The position numbers were made by a program, and so were the translations under genes. From 66-474 sp039923855 (GTDB taxonomy: Bacteria; Pseudomonadota; Gammaproteobacteria; Xanthomonadales; Rhodanobacteraceae): a stretch of DNA of 64,000 nucleotides. The stretch covers positions 9,398 through 73,397 of the forward strand of contig JBDTBW010000052.1 of NCBI GenBank assembly GCA_039923855.1, in the 5' to 3' direction. The notes under the pieces are model-generated. The model was not told where the DNA came from, made no database searches, and saw only the letters and a program-made list of their open reading frames with translations. Shown here one piece after another: positions 37,901-45,637 of the stretch; position 1 is the first letter of the stretch, and each line of letters starts with the position of its first letter.

Positions 37901-38087
37901 TGGCGCGCACTTGCGTGACCAGTTCAGCGGCTTGCGCGAGCACCTGTTCTCGCTCTGCCGCAGGCAATTCCGCCTGCACCAGTAGCGCCCGCACCGCCGC
38001 GGTTTCATCCACGCTCCATGCTGCGGTGATCGCCACGCGCGACGGCGACGCCGGGCCCGGCAATTCGGGTATCAGAATTTCGGCCAT
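34923..38087 (-). CDS. putA: bifunctional proline dehydrogenase / L-glutamate-gamma-semialdehyde dehydrogenase PutA
   Basis: A 1054-residue enzyme that oxidises proline to glutamate. The PRODH barrel (about residues 90-430) shows RYSYDMLGEAALT, the FAD/substrate region WCVRLVKGAYWDSEIKRAQ, and FATHNAHTIAAI. The ALDH half (about 500-980) has ISPWNFPLAIF, IAETGGQNALI (catalytic E) and GQRCSATRVLFV (catalytic C). There is no N-terminal ribbon-helix-helix domain, so unlike E. coli PutA it should not repress its own gene. I start at the ATG at 38087 (MAEILIPELPG); the long upstream extension of the frame overlaps coxB on the other strand and is not real. Confidence 0.95.
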   Translation of the reverse strand: MAEILIPELPGPASPSRVAITAAWSVDETAAVRALLVQAELPAAEREQVLAQAAELVTQVRANVAGQSAVESFMRQYDLSSEEGVLLMCMAEALLRIPDRLTTDKLIRDKLGEADWRKHLGASDSLFVNASTWGLLLTGHLVNLADATRGDASAAFKRLAARAGEPMIRLAVRQAMRIMGHQFVMGRNIGEALDRSSKGDNADYRYSYDMLGEAALTAPDAARYRRAYRDAIKALGARGPWRDVLEAPSISVKLSALHPRYEVGQRERVHVELAAELLELAQLAKQNGIGMTVDAEEADRLELSLDVIGAVFAARSLEGWNGFGLAVQAYQKRAPFVIDWLTQTAREAKRRWCVRLVKGAYWDSEIKRAQESGLAGYPVFTRKPNTDVSYLACAKKLFAAGSDAIYPAFATHNAHTIAAIHHYANGRPFEFQRLHGMGADLYSQVIGGEHWNVPCRVYAPVGSHEDLLPYLVRRLLENGANTSFVNRVVDESVPVRELVADPCEQVRAFGAAHDGRYEHPRIPLPVDLYGSLRKNSMGVNLANDDELKTLAAAVNAPHAPWTAQPLVPGATTGEAEREVTNPADRRVVIGTSRNADAATIEKALANAIAAQTAWDNVPARQRAAVLEHAADLLEKNRGELIALCVREAGKTIPAAISEVREAADMCRYYAGQARKLFGQPESLPGPTGESNQLFLRGRGVFVCISPWNFPLAIFTGQVAAGLAAGNAVIAKPADQTTLIGHAAVKFLHQAGVPEAALQFVPCKGSVLGNTLLTKPEVAGVCFTGSTETAWTINRTLAARNAPIAALIAETGGQNALIADSSALPEQLVKDVVTSAFDSAGQRCSATRVLFVQDDIADKVIAMLAGAMDQLKVGDPALLSTDVGPVIDAPSCKLLDEHAARMQREARLINQAGLGPECAHGTYFAPRAYEIPSLSLLTGEVFGPALHVVRWKASDLDQVIDAINATGFGLTLGVHSRIDETIEHIARRAKVGNTYVNRNQIGAVVGVQPFGGENLSGTGPKAGGPHYLLRFATERTLTINTTAAGGNASLLTLDE

Positions 38088-38255
38088 CGGGAAGGCACGA
38101 TAGGGATCGAGCAAAGCCCGACATTGTAGAGCGTGCGCGCAGCCCGGCAAAGATGCCGAACGGTTTCCTTGCCCGCACCGGCGGCGCGGCATTATCATCA
38201 CACAGTTTGCGGCGAGATCGGCGCCGCTCAATGAAGCAATCGGGGTGCGACACAG

Positions 38256-39158
38256 ATGAAATCGAACAACCTGCGGCGCGTGATGGCGGGGATCGCCGCA
38301 TGGCTGATGTCGGCGGCGGCGATGGCCAATCCGGTGCCGTGGCAGTTGAACCTCGAGCCAGGCGTCACCAGCGAATCGCGCAGCATCTACGGCCTGCACA
38401 TGGCGGTGCTGTGGGTATGCGTGGCGATCGGCATCGTGGTGTTCGGTGCGATGATCATCGCGATGGTGCGCTTCCGCAAATCGCGTGGCGCGGTCGCCGA
38501 ACAATGGAGCCACAGCACCCGGCTGGAATTCATGTGGACGATCGTGCCGGTGCTGATCCTGGCCGCGCTGGCATGGCCGGCCACGCGCATCCTGATGACC
38601 CAGTACAACACCACCGGCAGCGACATGACCATCAAGGTCACCGGCTACCAATGGAAGTGGCGCTACGATTACGTGGATTATTTCGGCAAGCCGATCGCGA
38701 AAGTCGGCTATATGTCCAAGCTGGCCGCCGACAGCAACCGCATCCGCCAGCTCGGTTCCGGATTGAATCCATACAGCATTTCCGACCACGGCTTCAAAGA
38801 TTACCTTTTGGATGTCGACAGGCCACTGGTGATTCCGGCCGGCGTCAAGGTGCGCTTCGTGGTCACCGCCGGGGACGTGATCCACGGTTTCTGGGTGCCG
38901 CCGTTCGGCATCAAGAAGGATGCGATCCCGGGCTTGATCAACGACGTGTGGGCCAAGGTCGATCAGCCCGGCATCTATCGTGGCCAGTGTTATGTGTTGT
39001 GCGGGCAAGATCACGGCTTCATGCCGATCGTGGTGGACGTGCTGCCCAAGGCGCAATTCGAGTCTTGGCTGGCCGCGCAGGAAGCGTCCGCGAAAATGGA
39101 TGAAGCCGCGCACACCGCGCAGGCCGTGTCAACAACCCCAGCTCTCGCTGCGCATTGA
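38256..39158 (+). CDS. coxB: cytochrome c oxidase subunit II
   Basis: A 300-residue subunit that accepts electrons from cytochrome c at the dinuclear CuA centre. A signal sequence or first helix is followed by two membrane helices (about residues 42-62 and 88-108). The periplasmic cupredoxin domain holds VIHGFWVPPFG and the CuA loop GQCYVLCGQDHGFMPIVV (two Cys, His, Met). There is no C-terminal cytochrome c domain, so this is an aa3-type rather than caa3-type subunit II. It is divergent from putA and first in the oxidase locus. Confidence 0.97.
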   Translation: MKSNNLRRVMAGIAAWLMSAAAMANPVPWQLNLEPGVTSESRSIYGLHMAVLWVCVAIGIVVFGAMIIAMVRFRKSRGAVAEQWSHSTRLEFMWTIVPVLILAALAWPATRILMTQYNTTGSDMTIKVTGYQWKWRYDYVDYFGKPIAKVGYMSKLAADSNRIRQLGSGLNPYSISDHGFKDYLLDVDRPLVIPAGVKVRFVVTAGDVIHGFWVPPFGIKKDAIPGLINDVWAKVDQPGIYRGQCYVLCGQDHGFMPIVVDVLPKAQFESWLAAQEASAKMDEAAHTAQAVSTTPALAAH

Positions 39159-39183
39159 TCGGAGCGTGCTGTATTTGAAAAGT

Positions 39184-39275
39184 GCAGCCATGGATGGCTG
39201 CTTGTAGAGATAGGCGAAGCAAAAGACTTGCGAACAAGCCGATTGCTACTCATTTCAGCGATCAGGGACGATCGC
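39184..39275. repeat. family C pair between coxB and ctaD
   Basis: GCAGCCATGGATGGCTGC (39184-39201), preceded by TTTGAAAAGT, and GCGATCAGGGACGATCGC (39258-39275). The linker contains ATTGCTACTCATTTC, comparable with the linkers at cluster 1. Both hairpins are in the oxidase mRNA between two subunits. Confidence 0.8.
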
Positions 39276-39312
39276 ATAAATAAACGCGCTCAACGGAGCG
39301 ATGAGGTTTGAA

Positions 39313-40932
39313 ATGGCATACGACGCGGCCCTGCAGCACGACGAGCATCACAGCGAACACCGCGAGGGCTTTTTTCATCGCTGGGTGATGTCCACCAATC
39401 ACAAGGACATCGGCACGCTGTACCTGATCTTTTCGCTGACGATGTTCTTCATCGGCGGCTCTTTCGCGATGCTGATCCGCGCGGAGCTGTTCGAACCCGG
39501 CATGCAGTTGATGCAGCCGTATTTCTTCAACGAACTGATCACCATGCACGGGCTGGTGATGATATTCGGCGTGATCATGCCGGCGTTCGTGGGGCTGGCG
39601 AACTGGATGGTCCCGATGATGATCGGCGCGCCGGACATGGCGCTGCCGCGCATGAACAACTGGTCGTTCTGGATCCTCCCCTTCGCGTTCGCGTTGCTGC
39701 TGTCGACGCTGTTCATGCCGGGCGGCGCGCCGGCCGCGGGCTGGACGATGTATCCGCCGCTGGTGTTGCAGGGCGGCGATGCGATCGCGTTCATGGTGTT
39801 CGCGATCCACTTGATGGGGATCAGTTCGATCATGGGCGCGATCAACATCATCGCGACCATCCTCAACATGCGCGCGCCGGGCATGGATCTCCTGAAGATG
39901 CCGCTGTTCTGCTGGTCGTGGCTGATCACTGCGTTCCTGTTGCTGGCGGTGATGCCGGTGCTGGCCGGTTCGGTAACCATGCTGCTGACCGACAAGTTCT
40001 TCGGCACCAGCTTCTTCAACGCCGCCGGCGGTGGCGATCCTGTGATGTACCAGCACATCTTCTGGTTCTTCGGACATCCCGAGGTCTACATCATGATCCT
40101 GCCCGCGTTCGGGATCATCTCGGAGATCGTGCCGACGTTCTCGCGCAAGCCGATCTTCGGCTACAAGGCGATGGTCTACGCGATCGCGTGCATCGCGTTC
40201 CTGTCGTTCATCGTGTGGTCGCACCACATGTTCACGGTCGGCCTGCCGCTGGGCGCCGAGCTGTTCTTCATGTATTCGACCATGTTGATCGCGGTGCCCA
40301 CCGGGGTGAAGGTGTTCAACTGGGTCACCACCATGTGGAAGGGCTCGCTCACCTTCGAGACGCCGATGCTGTTTGCCATCGCGTTCATCGTCCTGTTCTC
40401 GATCGGTGGGTTCTCCGGTCTGATGATGGCGCTGGTGCCCGCGGACTTTCAGTACAACCAGACCTACTTCATCGTCGCGCATTTCCATTACGTGCTGGTC
40501 ACGGGCGCGGCGTTCGCGATCATCGCGGGCGTGTACTACTGGATGCCGAAGTGGACCGGCAATATGTACAGCGAGTTCTGGGGCAAGATGCATTTCTGGA
40601 ACAGTGTGGTATGGGTCAACGTGCTGTTCTTTCCGCAGCATTTCCTGGGGCTGGCCGGCATGCCGCGCCGTATCCCCGACTACAACGTGGCGTTCGCCGA
40701 CTTCAACATGGTTTCCTCGATCGGCGGATTCCTGTTCGGCGCCTCGCAATTGATCTTCCTGGGCGTAGTGATCCACTGCGCTTGGTTCTCGAAGAAGCGC
40801 GCCCCGGCGCGGGTGTGGGAAGGCGCGCGCGGGCTGGAGTGGACGCTGTCCTCGCCGCCGCCGCACCACAGTTTCGTGACGCCGCCGGTGATCGATGATT
40901 CGCAGCTGGCACACGGCGACGTATTGCATTGA
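39313..40932 (+). CDS. ctaD: cytochrome c oxidase subunit I
   Basis: A 539-residue subunit with 12 membrane helices that binds heme a, heme a3 and CuB and reduces oxygen. Ligand motifs: ITMHGLVMIFGV (heme a), FWFFGHPEVYIMILPAFG (CuB H and cross-linked Y), WSHHMFTVG (CuB histidines) and VAHFHYVLVTG (heme a3 and heme a). The D-channel N and D residues lie in helix III. The ATG at 39313 has GAGG seven bases upstream and is preferred to 39301. It requires heme A, whose synthesis is in doubt here because ctaB is interrupted. Confidence 0.97.
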   Translation: MAYDAALQHDEHHSEHREGFFHRWVMSTNHKDIGTLYLIFSLTMFFIGGSFAMLIRAELFEPGMQLMQPYFFNELITMHGLVMIFGVIMPAFVGLANWMVPMMIGAPDMALPRMNNWSFWILPFAFALLLSTLFMPGGAPAAGWTMYPPLVLQGGDAIAFMVFAIHLMGISSIMGAINIIATILNMRAPGMDLLKMPLFCWSWLITAFLLLAVMPVLAGSVTMLLTDKFFGTSFFNAAGGGDPVMYQHIFWFFGHPEVYIMILPAFGIISEIVPTFSRKPIFGYKAMVYAIACIAFLSFIVWSHHMFTVGLPLGAELFFMYSTMLIAVPTGVKVFNWVTTMWKGSLTFETPMLFAIAFIVLFSIGGFSGLMMALVPADFQYNQTYFIVAHFHYVLVTGAAFAIIAGVYYWMPKWTGNMYSEFWGKMHFWNSVVWVNVLFFPQHFLGLAGMPRRIPDYNVAFADFNMVSSIGGFLFGASQLIFLGVVIHCAWFSKKRAPARVWEGARGLEWTLSSPPPHHSFVTPPVIDDSQLAHGDVLH

Positions 40933-40951
40933 GAGGCGATCATTTTCCAAT

Positions 40952-41055
40952 TCGTCATTCCGTACGCCGCGCAGCGGCGATCCAGAATCCAGTGCCTTTT
41001 TTGGCCTGCGAGCGGCGACAAAGACACTGGATTCCCGCTTGCGCGGGAATGACGA
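40952..41055. repeat. composite CGTCATTCC...GGAATGACG repeat
   Basis: TCGTCATTCC (40952-40961) and GGAATGACGA (41046-41055) are complementary ends. Between them lie CGCCGCGCAGCGGCG and CCCGCTTGCGCGGG hairpins and CACTGGATTC/ATCCAGTG. This is a typical REP-pair (BIME-like) arrangement between ctaD and the small assembly protein. Related pieces lie at 2531, 6961, 45484 and 55112. Confidence 0.8.
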
Positions 41056-41078
41056 GCAAAGTAGCAGGCCACATTGAA

Positions 41079-41207
41079 ATGAACTCCAGACACGACGCAA
41101 AACCAGATCGATCATCGCAACGTGTCGCGGCCAAACGCACCGCTTGGATTCTCGCGGCGGTTGCGGCGGCGATGTTCTTGCTGAGTTTGTGGCAGGGATT
41201 GCGTTGA
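41079..41207 (+). CDS. cytochrome oxidase small assembly protein
   Basis: A 42-residue protein: a basic N-terminus (MNSRHDAKPDRSSQRVAAKR) and one membrane helix (TAWILAAVAAAMFLLSLW). Proteins of this size and shape are encoded between ctaD and ctaG in many beta- and gammaproteobacterial oxidase operons and are annotated as small assembly proteins. Its position after ctaD supports that. The Cox11-type ctaG that normally follows is missing: ctaE comes next. Confidence 0.75.
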   Translation: MNSRHDAKPDRSSQRVAAKRTAWILAAVAAAMFLLSLWQGLR

Positions 41208-41212
41208 CTTTT

Positions 41213-41320
41213 GCGTTCATCCATGAACGCGAGAATCAAAAAGCAGACATCCTTGTCTGCGGGTTGCTTGTGCGATCATCCGTGATCGCCAAGATCAAGA
41301 AGCGGACATCCATGATCCGC
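41213..41320. repeat. family C array: four hairpins at ~30-bp spacing
   Basis: GCGTTCATCCATGAACGC (41213-41230), GCAGACATCCTTGTCTGC (41243-41260), GCGATCATCCGTGATCGC (41272-41289) and the imperfect GCGGACATCCATGATCCGC (41302-41320). Arms differ but complement each other; the centre is constant (ATCC). Spacers GAGAATCAAAAA and CAAGATCAAGAA are alike, and ACTTTTCAAA follows. It fills the gap before ctaE. Confidence 0.88.
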
Positions 41321-41365
41321 ACTTTTCAAACAATCAAGGTTTGATTGAGTTTCGGGAAATCCGAC

Positions 41366-42256
41366 ATGGCACAGCAAGGCGTTTACTACATCCCGCACGG
41401 CAGCCGCTGGCCGATCATCGGTTCGATCGGGTTATTCGCGTTCATGCTCGGGGCGGCCAACTGGCTCAATGGCAACGATGATTTCGGGCGCATCTCGTTG
41501 GCGCTGGGCGCGCTCATCATCATCGGCATGATGATCGGCTGGTTTGGCACGGTGATCCACGAATCGCTGCGCGGCACCTTCAATTCCCAGGTGGACGTGT
41601 CGTTCCGGATGGGGATGATGTGGTTCATCTTCTCCGAGGTGATGTTCTTCGGCGCGTTCTTCGGCGCGTTGTTCTACACGCGGATGGTCGCGGTGCCGAC
41701 ACTGGGTGGTGATAGCCAGGGATTGGGATTGCTGACCGGCCACGAAATACTGACCAACCATTTCCTGTGGAGCAATTTCGCGCCGGCGTGGCCGACCAAT
41801 GGTCCGGACAATGTCGGCGGCAACTTCAGCACCATGCCGCCGTGGGGCATTCCGCTGCTGAACACACTGATCCTGCTCACCTCCAGCGTCACCGTCACCA
41901 TCGCGCACCACGCGTTGCGCGCGGCCCAGCGCGGCAAATTGCTGATCTTCTTGGCGCTTACCGTGATCCTCGGCGCGACCTTCCTGTATTTCCAGGCACA
42001 CGAATATATGGAGGCGTACACGCATCTGAATCTCACGCTGCACAGCGGCATCTATGGCTCGACGTTCTTCATGCTGACCGGCTTTCACGGCCTGCACGTG
42101 ACATTGGGCACGATCATGCTGCTGGTCATCTGGCTGCGCTGCGCGCGCGGGCATTTCAACCGCGAGCATCACTTCGCTTTCGAAGCGGTGGCCTGGTATT
42201 GGCATTTCGTGGATGTGGTGTGGTTGTGCTTGTTCCTGTTCGTCTACGTACTCTGA
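41366..42256 (+). CDS. ctaE: cytochrome c oxidase subunit III
   Basis: A 296-residue subunit with seven membrane helices. Family motifs: FRMGMMWFIFSEVMFFGAFFGALFY, LNTLILLTSSVTVTIAHHAL, YSC-like TLHSGIYGSTFFMLTGFHGLHVTLGT and FAFEAVAWYWHFVDVVWLCLF. Subunit III stabilises proton uptake by subunit I. The ATG at 41366 (MAQQGVYYIPHG) is a normal start; a TTG at 41345 would add seven residues. It ends the coxB-ctaD-ctaE group. Confidence 0.96.
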   Translation: MAQQGVYYIPHGSRWPIIGSIGLFAFMLGAANWLNGNDDFGRISLALGALIIIGMMIGWFGTVIHESLRGTFNSQVDVSFRMGMMWFIFSEVMFFGAFFGALFYTRMVAVPTLGGDSQGLGLLTGHEILTNHFLWSNFAPAWPTNGPDNVGGNFSTMPPWGIPLLNTLILLTSSVTVTIAHHALRAAQRGKLLIFLALTVILGATFLYFQAHEYMEAYTHLNLTLHSGIYGSTFFMLTGFHGLHVTLGTIMLLVIWLRCARGHFNREHHFAFEAVAWYWHFVDVVWLCLFLFVYVL

Positions 42257-42423
42257 CCGCGCGGAGGCTCGCGCTGACGTCGTTGCACGCCCGCTCGCAA
42301 ATGCTCATTGACTATCGTGTCAACTCCGCTTTGCTCGCGGGCTGCGCCTAGTCAGCGCTTCGCCCGCGCGGTCAGCGATTGAGGCTTGTTTGAGCGGTTT
42401 GAAAAGCGTATCGCGCGACCGAC
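42257..42423. other. noncoding gap between ctaE and DUF2909 gene
   Basis: A 167-bp region between convergent genes. It carries paired GCTCGC/GCGGGC blocks and TGCTCATTGACTATCGTGTCA, which resembles dispersed repeats I recall from xanthomonads, but only one copy is in this window. No gene was seen. Confidence 0.4.
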
Positions 42424-42642
42424 TCATCCACCCACGCCGTGCGGATGCAACCACCCCATCCAGATGCCCAGCATCACCAGCGCGATCAGCAGAAACGACA
42501 AGCCGATGCGGCGGGTCAGCGCCCATACCGTGCGGCCGCTCTGGCCGCGGTCGGTCATCATGAAGTACAGCGCCTGCCCCAGGTTGTACAACACCACCAG
42601 GAACAACAGCACCAACACGATCTTGAACAGCGTGGGAGTCAT
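42424..42642 (-). CDS. twin transmembrane protein of the oxidase locus (DUF2909)
   Basis: A 72-residue protein with two membrane helices (LFKIVLVLLFLVVLYNLGQALYFM and RIGLSFLLIALVMLGIWMGWL) joined by a short polar loop. It matches DUF2909, found near ctaE and SURF1 in many gammaproteobacteria. A role in oxidase assembly is inferred from position only. It is transcribed opposite to its neighbours. Confidence 0.85.
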   Translation of the reverse strand: MTPTLFKIVLVLLFLVVLYNLGQALYFMMTDRGQSGRTVWALTRRIGLSFLLIALVMLGIWMGWLHPHGVGG

Positions 42643-42717
42643 GATAAAAGGCGGAGCGGCGGGCGCGTCAAGTATAACGACGCCTGCGCTGGCCGATGCG
42701 CGCGTTCATTACGCTCG

Positions 42718-43446
42718 ATGATCCGTCTGCGCCGTCCCTCGCCGTTCGCGGTTGCGTTGACATTCGCCGGCTTCGCGATTTTTGTCGCGCTTGGCGTCTG
42801 GCAATTACGCCGCGCGGATCAGAAGGAATCGTTGCTGGCGCGTTTTGCGCAGGCCGCGCATGCGCCGTTGCAACCGTTGTCGGCGGTGCAAGAAAACGCG
42901 CCGCCGACCAGTTACCCGCATGTGATCGTGCACGGACGTTTCGATGCGCGACGCGTATATCTGCTCGACGACCAGACCCACGCGGACCGGCTCGGCATCG
43001 AGGCGTTTGTGCCGTTCACCCCCGACAACCGCGGCAATGCGTTGCTGGTAAATCTCGGATTCCTTCCGAGAGAAGGGATCGACCAGTCGCTGCCGCAATT
43101 ACCACCGATTCCCGAGCGGGAACTCACCTTGACGGGAATCTACGCGCCGCCGCCACGCGCCGGCCTGAAACTCGGCGGCAATCCATTGCCGCGTCAACAC
43201 GCGTGGCCGAAACTGGTGACGTGGATCGACTTGCACGACATCGGCGCCGATTTGCATCGCGCGACATATCCGCGCGTGCTGTTGCTGGATGCCGATCCCG
43301 CCAGCGTATACGTGCGGCAATGGGCGCCGGACACCATGCCGCCCGCACGGCACCGCGCCTACGCGCTGCAATGGTTCACCTTCGCGCTGATTGCGCTGGT
43401 GATGTTTTTCGTATTGCATCGCGTGCGCGATGAGCGTGCGCCATGA
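42718..43446 (+). CDS. SURF1-family cytochrome oxidase assembly protein
   Basis: A 242-residue protein with two membrane helices, one at each end (AVALTFAGFAIFVALGVWQL and WFTFALIALVMFFVLH), and a periplasmic domain between. Conserved features: GVWQLRRADQKE, YPHVIVHGRFDARRVYLLDD, LLVNLGFLPR. SURF1 helps insert heme a into subunit I. The ATG at 42718 starts just before the first helix; the longer upstream frame is the antisense of DUF2909. Its TGA lies within the left arm of repeat B2. Confidence 0.93.
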   Translation: MIRLRRPSPFAVALTFAGFAIFVALGVWQLRRADQKESLLARFAQAAHAPLQPLSAVQENAPPTSYPHVIVHGRFDARRVYLLDDQTHADRLGIEAFVPFTPDNRGNALLVNLGFLPREGIDQSLPQLPPIPERELTLTGIYAPPPRAGLKLGGNPLPRQHAWPKLVTWIDLHDIGADLHRATYPRVLLLDADPASVYVRQWAPDTMPPARHRAYALQWFTFALIALVMFFVLHRVRDERAP

Positions 43447-43646
43447 AAAGCTGCTGCGCTCGGCCTGATTCAATTCAGTACATTGCGTGCCTGCGGTGCT
43501 CGGACGGGCCACGCACATGGATGTGCTGTTGTTGCGCCGAGGAATCCTCATGTACTGACGTGTACACTCCGGTTCCTGCGCTCCGACGGCGCGCAACCCC
43601 GGATCAAGTCCGGGGCAGGCTCTGCCTTCGCTCGCGACGCTTTTCA
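43444..43646 (+). repeat. dispersed repeat family B, copy 2
   Basis: TGAAAAGC (43444-43451) pairs with GCTTTTCA (43639-43646). The interior has CTGCGCTCGGC, CGGTGCTCGGA, CCTCATGTACTGACGTGTAC, CTCCGGTTCCTGCGCTCCG and the CCCCGGATCAAGTCCGGGG hairpin. It also holds a ~50-bp stretch absent from the other copies. It fills most of the SURF1-Sco-like gap (43447-43684). Confidence 0.85.
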
Positions 43647-43684
43647 AGACACTCGCTGGGTTCGTCACGACCGGATAACGACTG

Positions 43685-44233
43685 ATGGACTTGCGCAACC
43701 GTCGACGTCTACAATTGCTGCTGATCGCCTCGATTTTCGCATTGCCGATTCTGGTGGCGATGGCGCTGACGGCGGCGGGCTGGGTGCCGGGCACGCGAAG
43801 TTACGGCGTGCCGATTCTGCCGCAACGCAGCGTCGCGAATATCCCGTTGACGTTCGCGGACGGCGCGCCGTTCGCGTGGCGCGACCGCGATTTCCACTGG
43901 ACACTGGTTGCGCTGCCGGGTGCCGATTGCCGCGAACATTGCCTGCGGGCGCTCGACATGATCGAACGCGCACGCATCACGCTCAATCAGAACGCCGGCA
44001 AACTGAGCCTGGTCTATCTGGGCGCGCCATCGAACGATGCGCAGGCGCGGGCAATCATGAAACCGTGGCGCGTCGCGCAAACGGCCGCGCACGGCCTGGA
44101 CGATCTGCGTCCTGCACGGCGCGATGCGCTGGCCGCGGTGCTGGTGATGCCCGATGGCGTGGCGCTGACGCATTATCCCGATGGCTTCGCCGCCAACGGT
44201 TTGAAAAAGGATTTGCAGAAGGTGATCAAGTGA
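43685..44233 (+). CDS. Sco/thioredoxin-like membrane protein of the oxidase locus
   Basis: A 182-residue protein with an N-terminal membrane helix (LLLIASIFALPILVAMALTAAGW) and a periplasmic thioredoxin-like domain. It retains a C-x3-C pair (ADCREHCLRALDMIE), as in Sco proteins, and WTLVALPG before it. Homologues sit between SURF1 and ctaA in many gammaproteobacteria as 'transmembrane protein'. A copper or thiol role in subunit II assembly is inferred. Its TGA overlaps the GTG of ctaA. Confidence 0.8.
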   Translation: MDLRNRRRLQLLLIASIFALPILVAMALTAAGWVPGTRSYGVPILPQRSVANIPLTFADGAPFAWRDRDFHWTLVALPGADCREHCLRALDMIERARITLNQNAGKLSLVYLGAPSNDAQARAIMKPWRVAQTAAHGLDDLRPARRDALAAVLVMPDGVALTHYPDGFAANGLKKDLQKVIK

Positions 44234-45399
44234 GCGCTCCCGCATCCACCCCGCTGCGCCTGTTGGCGTGGATCGCCTGCGCGTTCGCGTTCTGCGTAAT
44301 CGTGTTCGGCGCGTTCGTGCGTTTGTCCAATGCGGGTTTGTCTTGCCCCGACTGGCCGACCTGCTACGGCCACGTCACGTGGCCGCAACACGCGCAAGCC
44401 ATTACGCGCGCCGACGCGGCGTTTCCCGATCGTCCGGTGGAAACGGCCAAGGCGTGGCGCGAGCAGACCCACCGCTTTCTGGCCGGCGCGCTAGGCGTGC
44501 TGGTACTTGCGTTGGCGCTGAGCGCGGCGTGGCGAACGCGCAAACGATTCGCCAGCGTGGTAATCGGCATTGCGCTGATCGCGCTCGGCATCCCGCTGTA
44601 CATGTCGCAACGCTACCTGCCATCGGCCGCGCTCGCGGGGATCGGCGAAACGATCCTGTTGTGCTGCGCGATCTTCTGGCGAACGGAAAGTTGGCGGCGT
44701 ATCGTGGTGCTGGCGCTGGCGGTAGTGTCGTTCCAGGCCTTGCTCGGGATGTGGACGGTGACCTGGCTCCTGAAACCGGTCGTGGTGTCGGGACATCTGC
44801 TGGGCGGCATGGCGACGTTCGCGCTGCTCGCGTGGATCGCATTGCGTTTGAAATGGGGTCAGGTTCATTTTTCGGATCATGGAACAAACGCGCCGGCAAG
44901 CATCGGCAAAAATGAACCTGACCCCATTTCGGCATTGCGCAGCGTGGTCATCGTGGGCGTGGTGTTACTGGCTTGTCAGATTGCGTTGGGCGGCTGGACC
45001 TCGTCCAATTATGCGGCGCTTGCGTGCGACACTTCGTTCCCGAAATGTCTCGGTTTATGGTGGCCCCCGGTCGACTTCCATCAGGGTTTCATTGTGTGGC
45101 GCGGCATCGGTGTCGATTTCGAAGGCGGCATTCTGGATGCCGCCGCGCGCAGCGCGATCCAGATCGCGCACCGCTTCGGCGCCGCAGTCGTGTTCGTCTA
45201 TTTGGCGTGGCTGGTGCACAAGGTATCGCGCGCGGGCTTGCGCGGATACGGTATCGCGCTCGGCGTGCTGCTGATCGCGCAGGTGCTGCTGGGCATCGGC
45301 AATGTCAAGCTCGGCCTGCCGTTGGCTGTCGCGGTGGCGCACAACGGCGGCGCCGCGTTGCTGCTGTTTGTGATGGTGGCGTTGCTGGCGCGGACGTAG
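44230..45399 (+). CDS. ctaA: heme A synthase (COX15/CtaA) with an in-frame palindromic insertion
   Basis: A 389-residue, eight-helix membrane enzyme that oxidises the C8 methyl of heme O to a formyl group. Seen: FVRLSNAGLSCPDWPTCYG, AWREQTHRFLAGALG (heme H), VVVSGHLLGGMATFALLAW (H), QIAHRFGAAVVFVYLAW (H) and VAVAHNGGAALLLF (H). The start is GTG at 44230 overlapping the upstream TGA. About 27 residues at 207-233 (KWGQVHFSDHG...NEPDPIS) are encoded by a perfect 22-bp inverted repeat (44851-44929) and do not belong to the family. They fall in a loop between helices, so function may survive. Confidence 0.93.
   Translation: MSAPASTPLRLLAWIACAFAFCVIVFGAFVRLSNAGLSCPDWPTCYGHVTWPQHAQAITRADAAFPDRPVETAKAWREQTHRFLAGALGVLVLALALSAAWRTRKRFASVVIGIALIALGIPLYMSQRYLPSAALAGIGETILLCCAIFWRTESWRRIVVLALAVVSFQALLGMWTVTWLLKPVVVSGHLLGGMATFALLAWIALRLKWGQVHFSDHGTNAPASIGKNEPDPISALRSVVIVGVVLLACQIALGGWTSSNYAALACDTSFPKCLGLWWPPVDFHQGFIVWRGIGVDFEGGILDAAARSAIQIAHRFGAAVVFVYLAWLVHKVSRAGLRGYGIALGVLLIAQVLLGIGNVKLGLPLAVAVAHNGGAALLLFVMVALLART
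44851..44929. repeat. 79-bp palindromic element inserted in frame in ctaA
   Basis: The arms at 44851-44872 and 44908-44929 are perfect 22-bp complements around a 35-base spacer; the core of the left arm is GGGGTCAGGTTCATTTTT. This motif is familiar from REP-type and MITE-like elements in many genomes, which supports insertion rather than chance. Only one copy is in the window. Confidence 0.88.
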
Positions 45400-45406
45400 C
45401 GATTGA

Positions 45407-45450
45407 ACCCCTCTCTTCGTGAGGGGGTGGCGCGAAGCGCCGGGTGAGGG
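45407..45450. repeat. double hairpin repeat after ctaA
   Basis: ACCCCTC (45407-45413) pairs with GAGGGGGT, and GGCGCGAAGCGCC forms a second hairpin, followed by GGGTGAGGG. Same layout as the elements at 11682 and 61181. Possible terminator for ctaA. Confidence 0.7.
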
Positions 45451-45483
45451 TTCGTGAATCGCCGAGAGCGATTCAACGCCGTC

Positions 45484-45583
45484 ATTCTCGCGTGAGCGAG
45501 AATCCATTTTTCTGTTCAAGGAAGATTAGGACCAAAATCAAGATGGATTCCGGATTCCGTCCCGATGAAGCCGGGACGGATCC
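45484..45583. repeat. ATTCTCGC...GCGAGAAT and CGTCCCG...CGGGACG palindromes
   Basis: ATTCTCGC-GTGA-GCGAGAAT (45484-45503) and GGATTCCGTCCCG...CGGGACGGATCC (45553-45583), enclosed by CGTCATTC on the left and GAAATGACG on the right. This is another member of the CGTCATTCC family, in the 238-bp ctaA-ctaB gap. Confidence 0.65.
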
Positions 45584-45637
45584 GAAATGACGACGAGATT
45601 GATGTGTTCCGAGTCCGGAGTCCCGTAAAATTGCATC

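Noticed and set aside
38088..39113. N-terminal extension of PutA by some 340 residues
   Set aside because: The extension is the antisense of coxB, whose CuA ligands and helices are unmistakable; PutA homology starts at MAEILIPELPG.
41213..41320. Regular ~30-bp periodicity, like a short CRISPR array
   Set aside because: The repeated units are palindromes with different arms, the spacers are alike rather than unique, and no cas genes are present.
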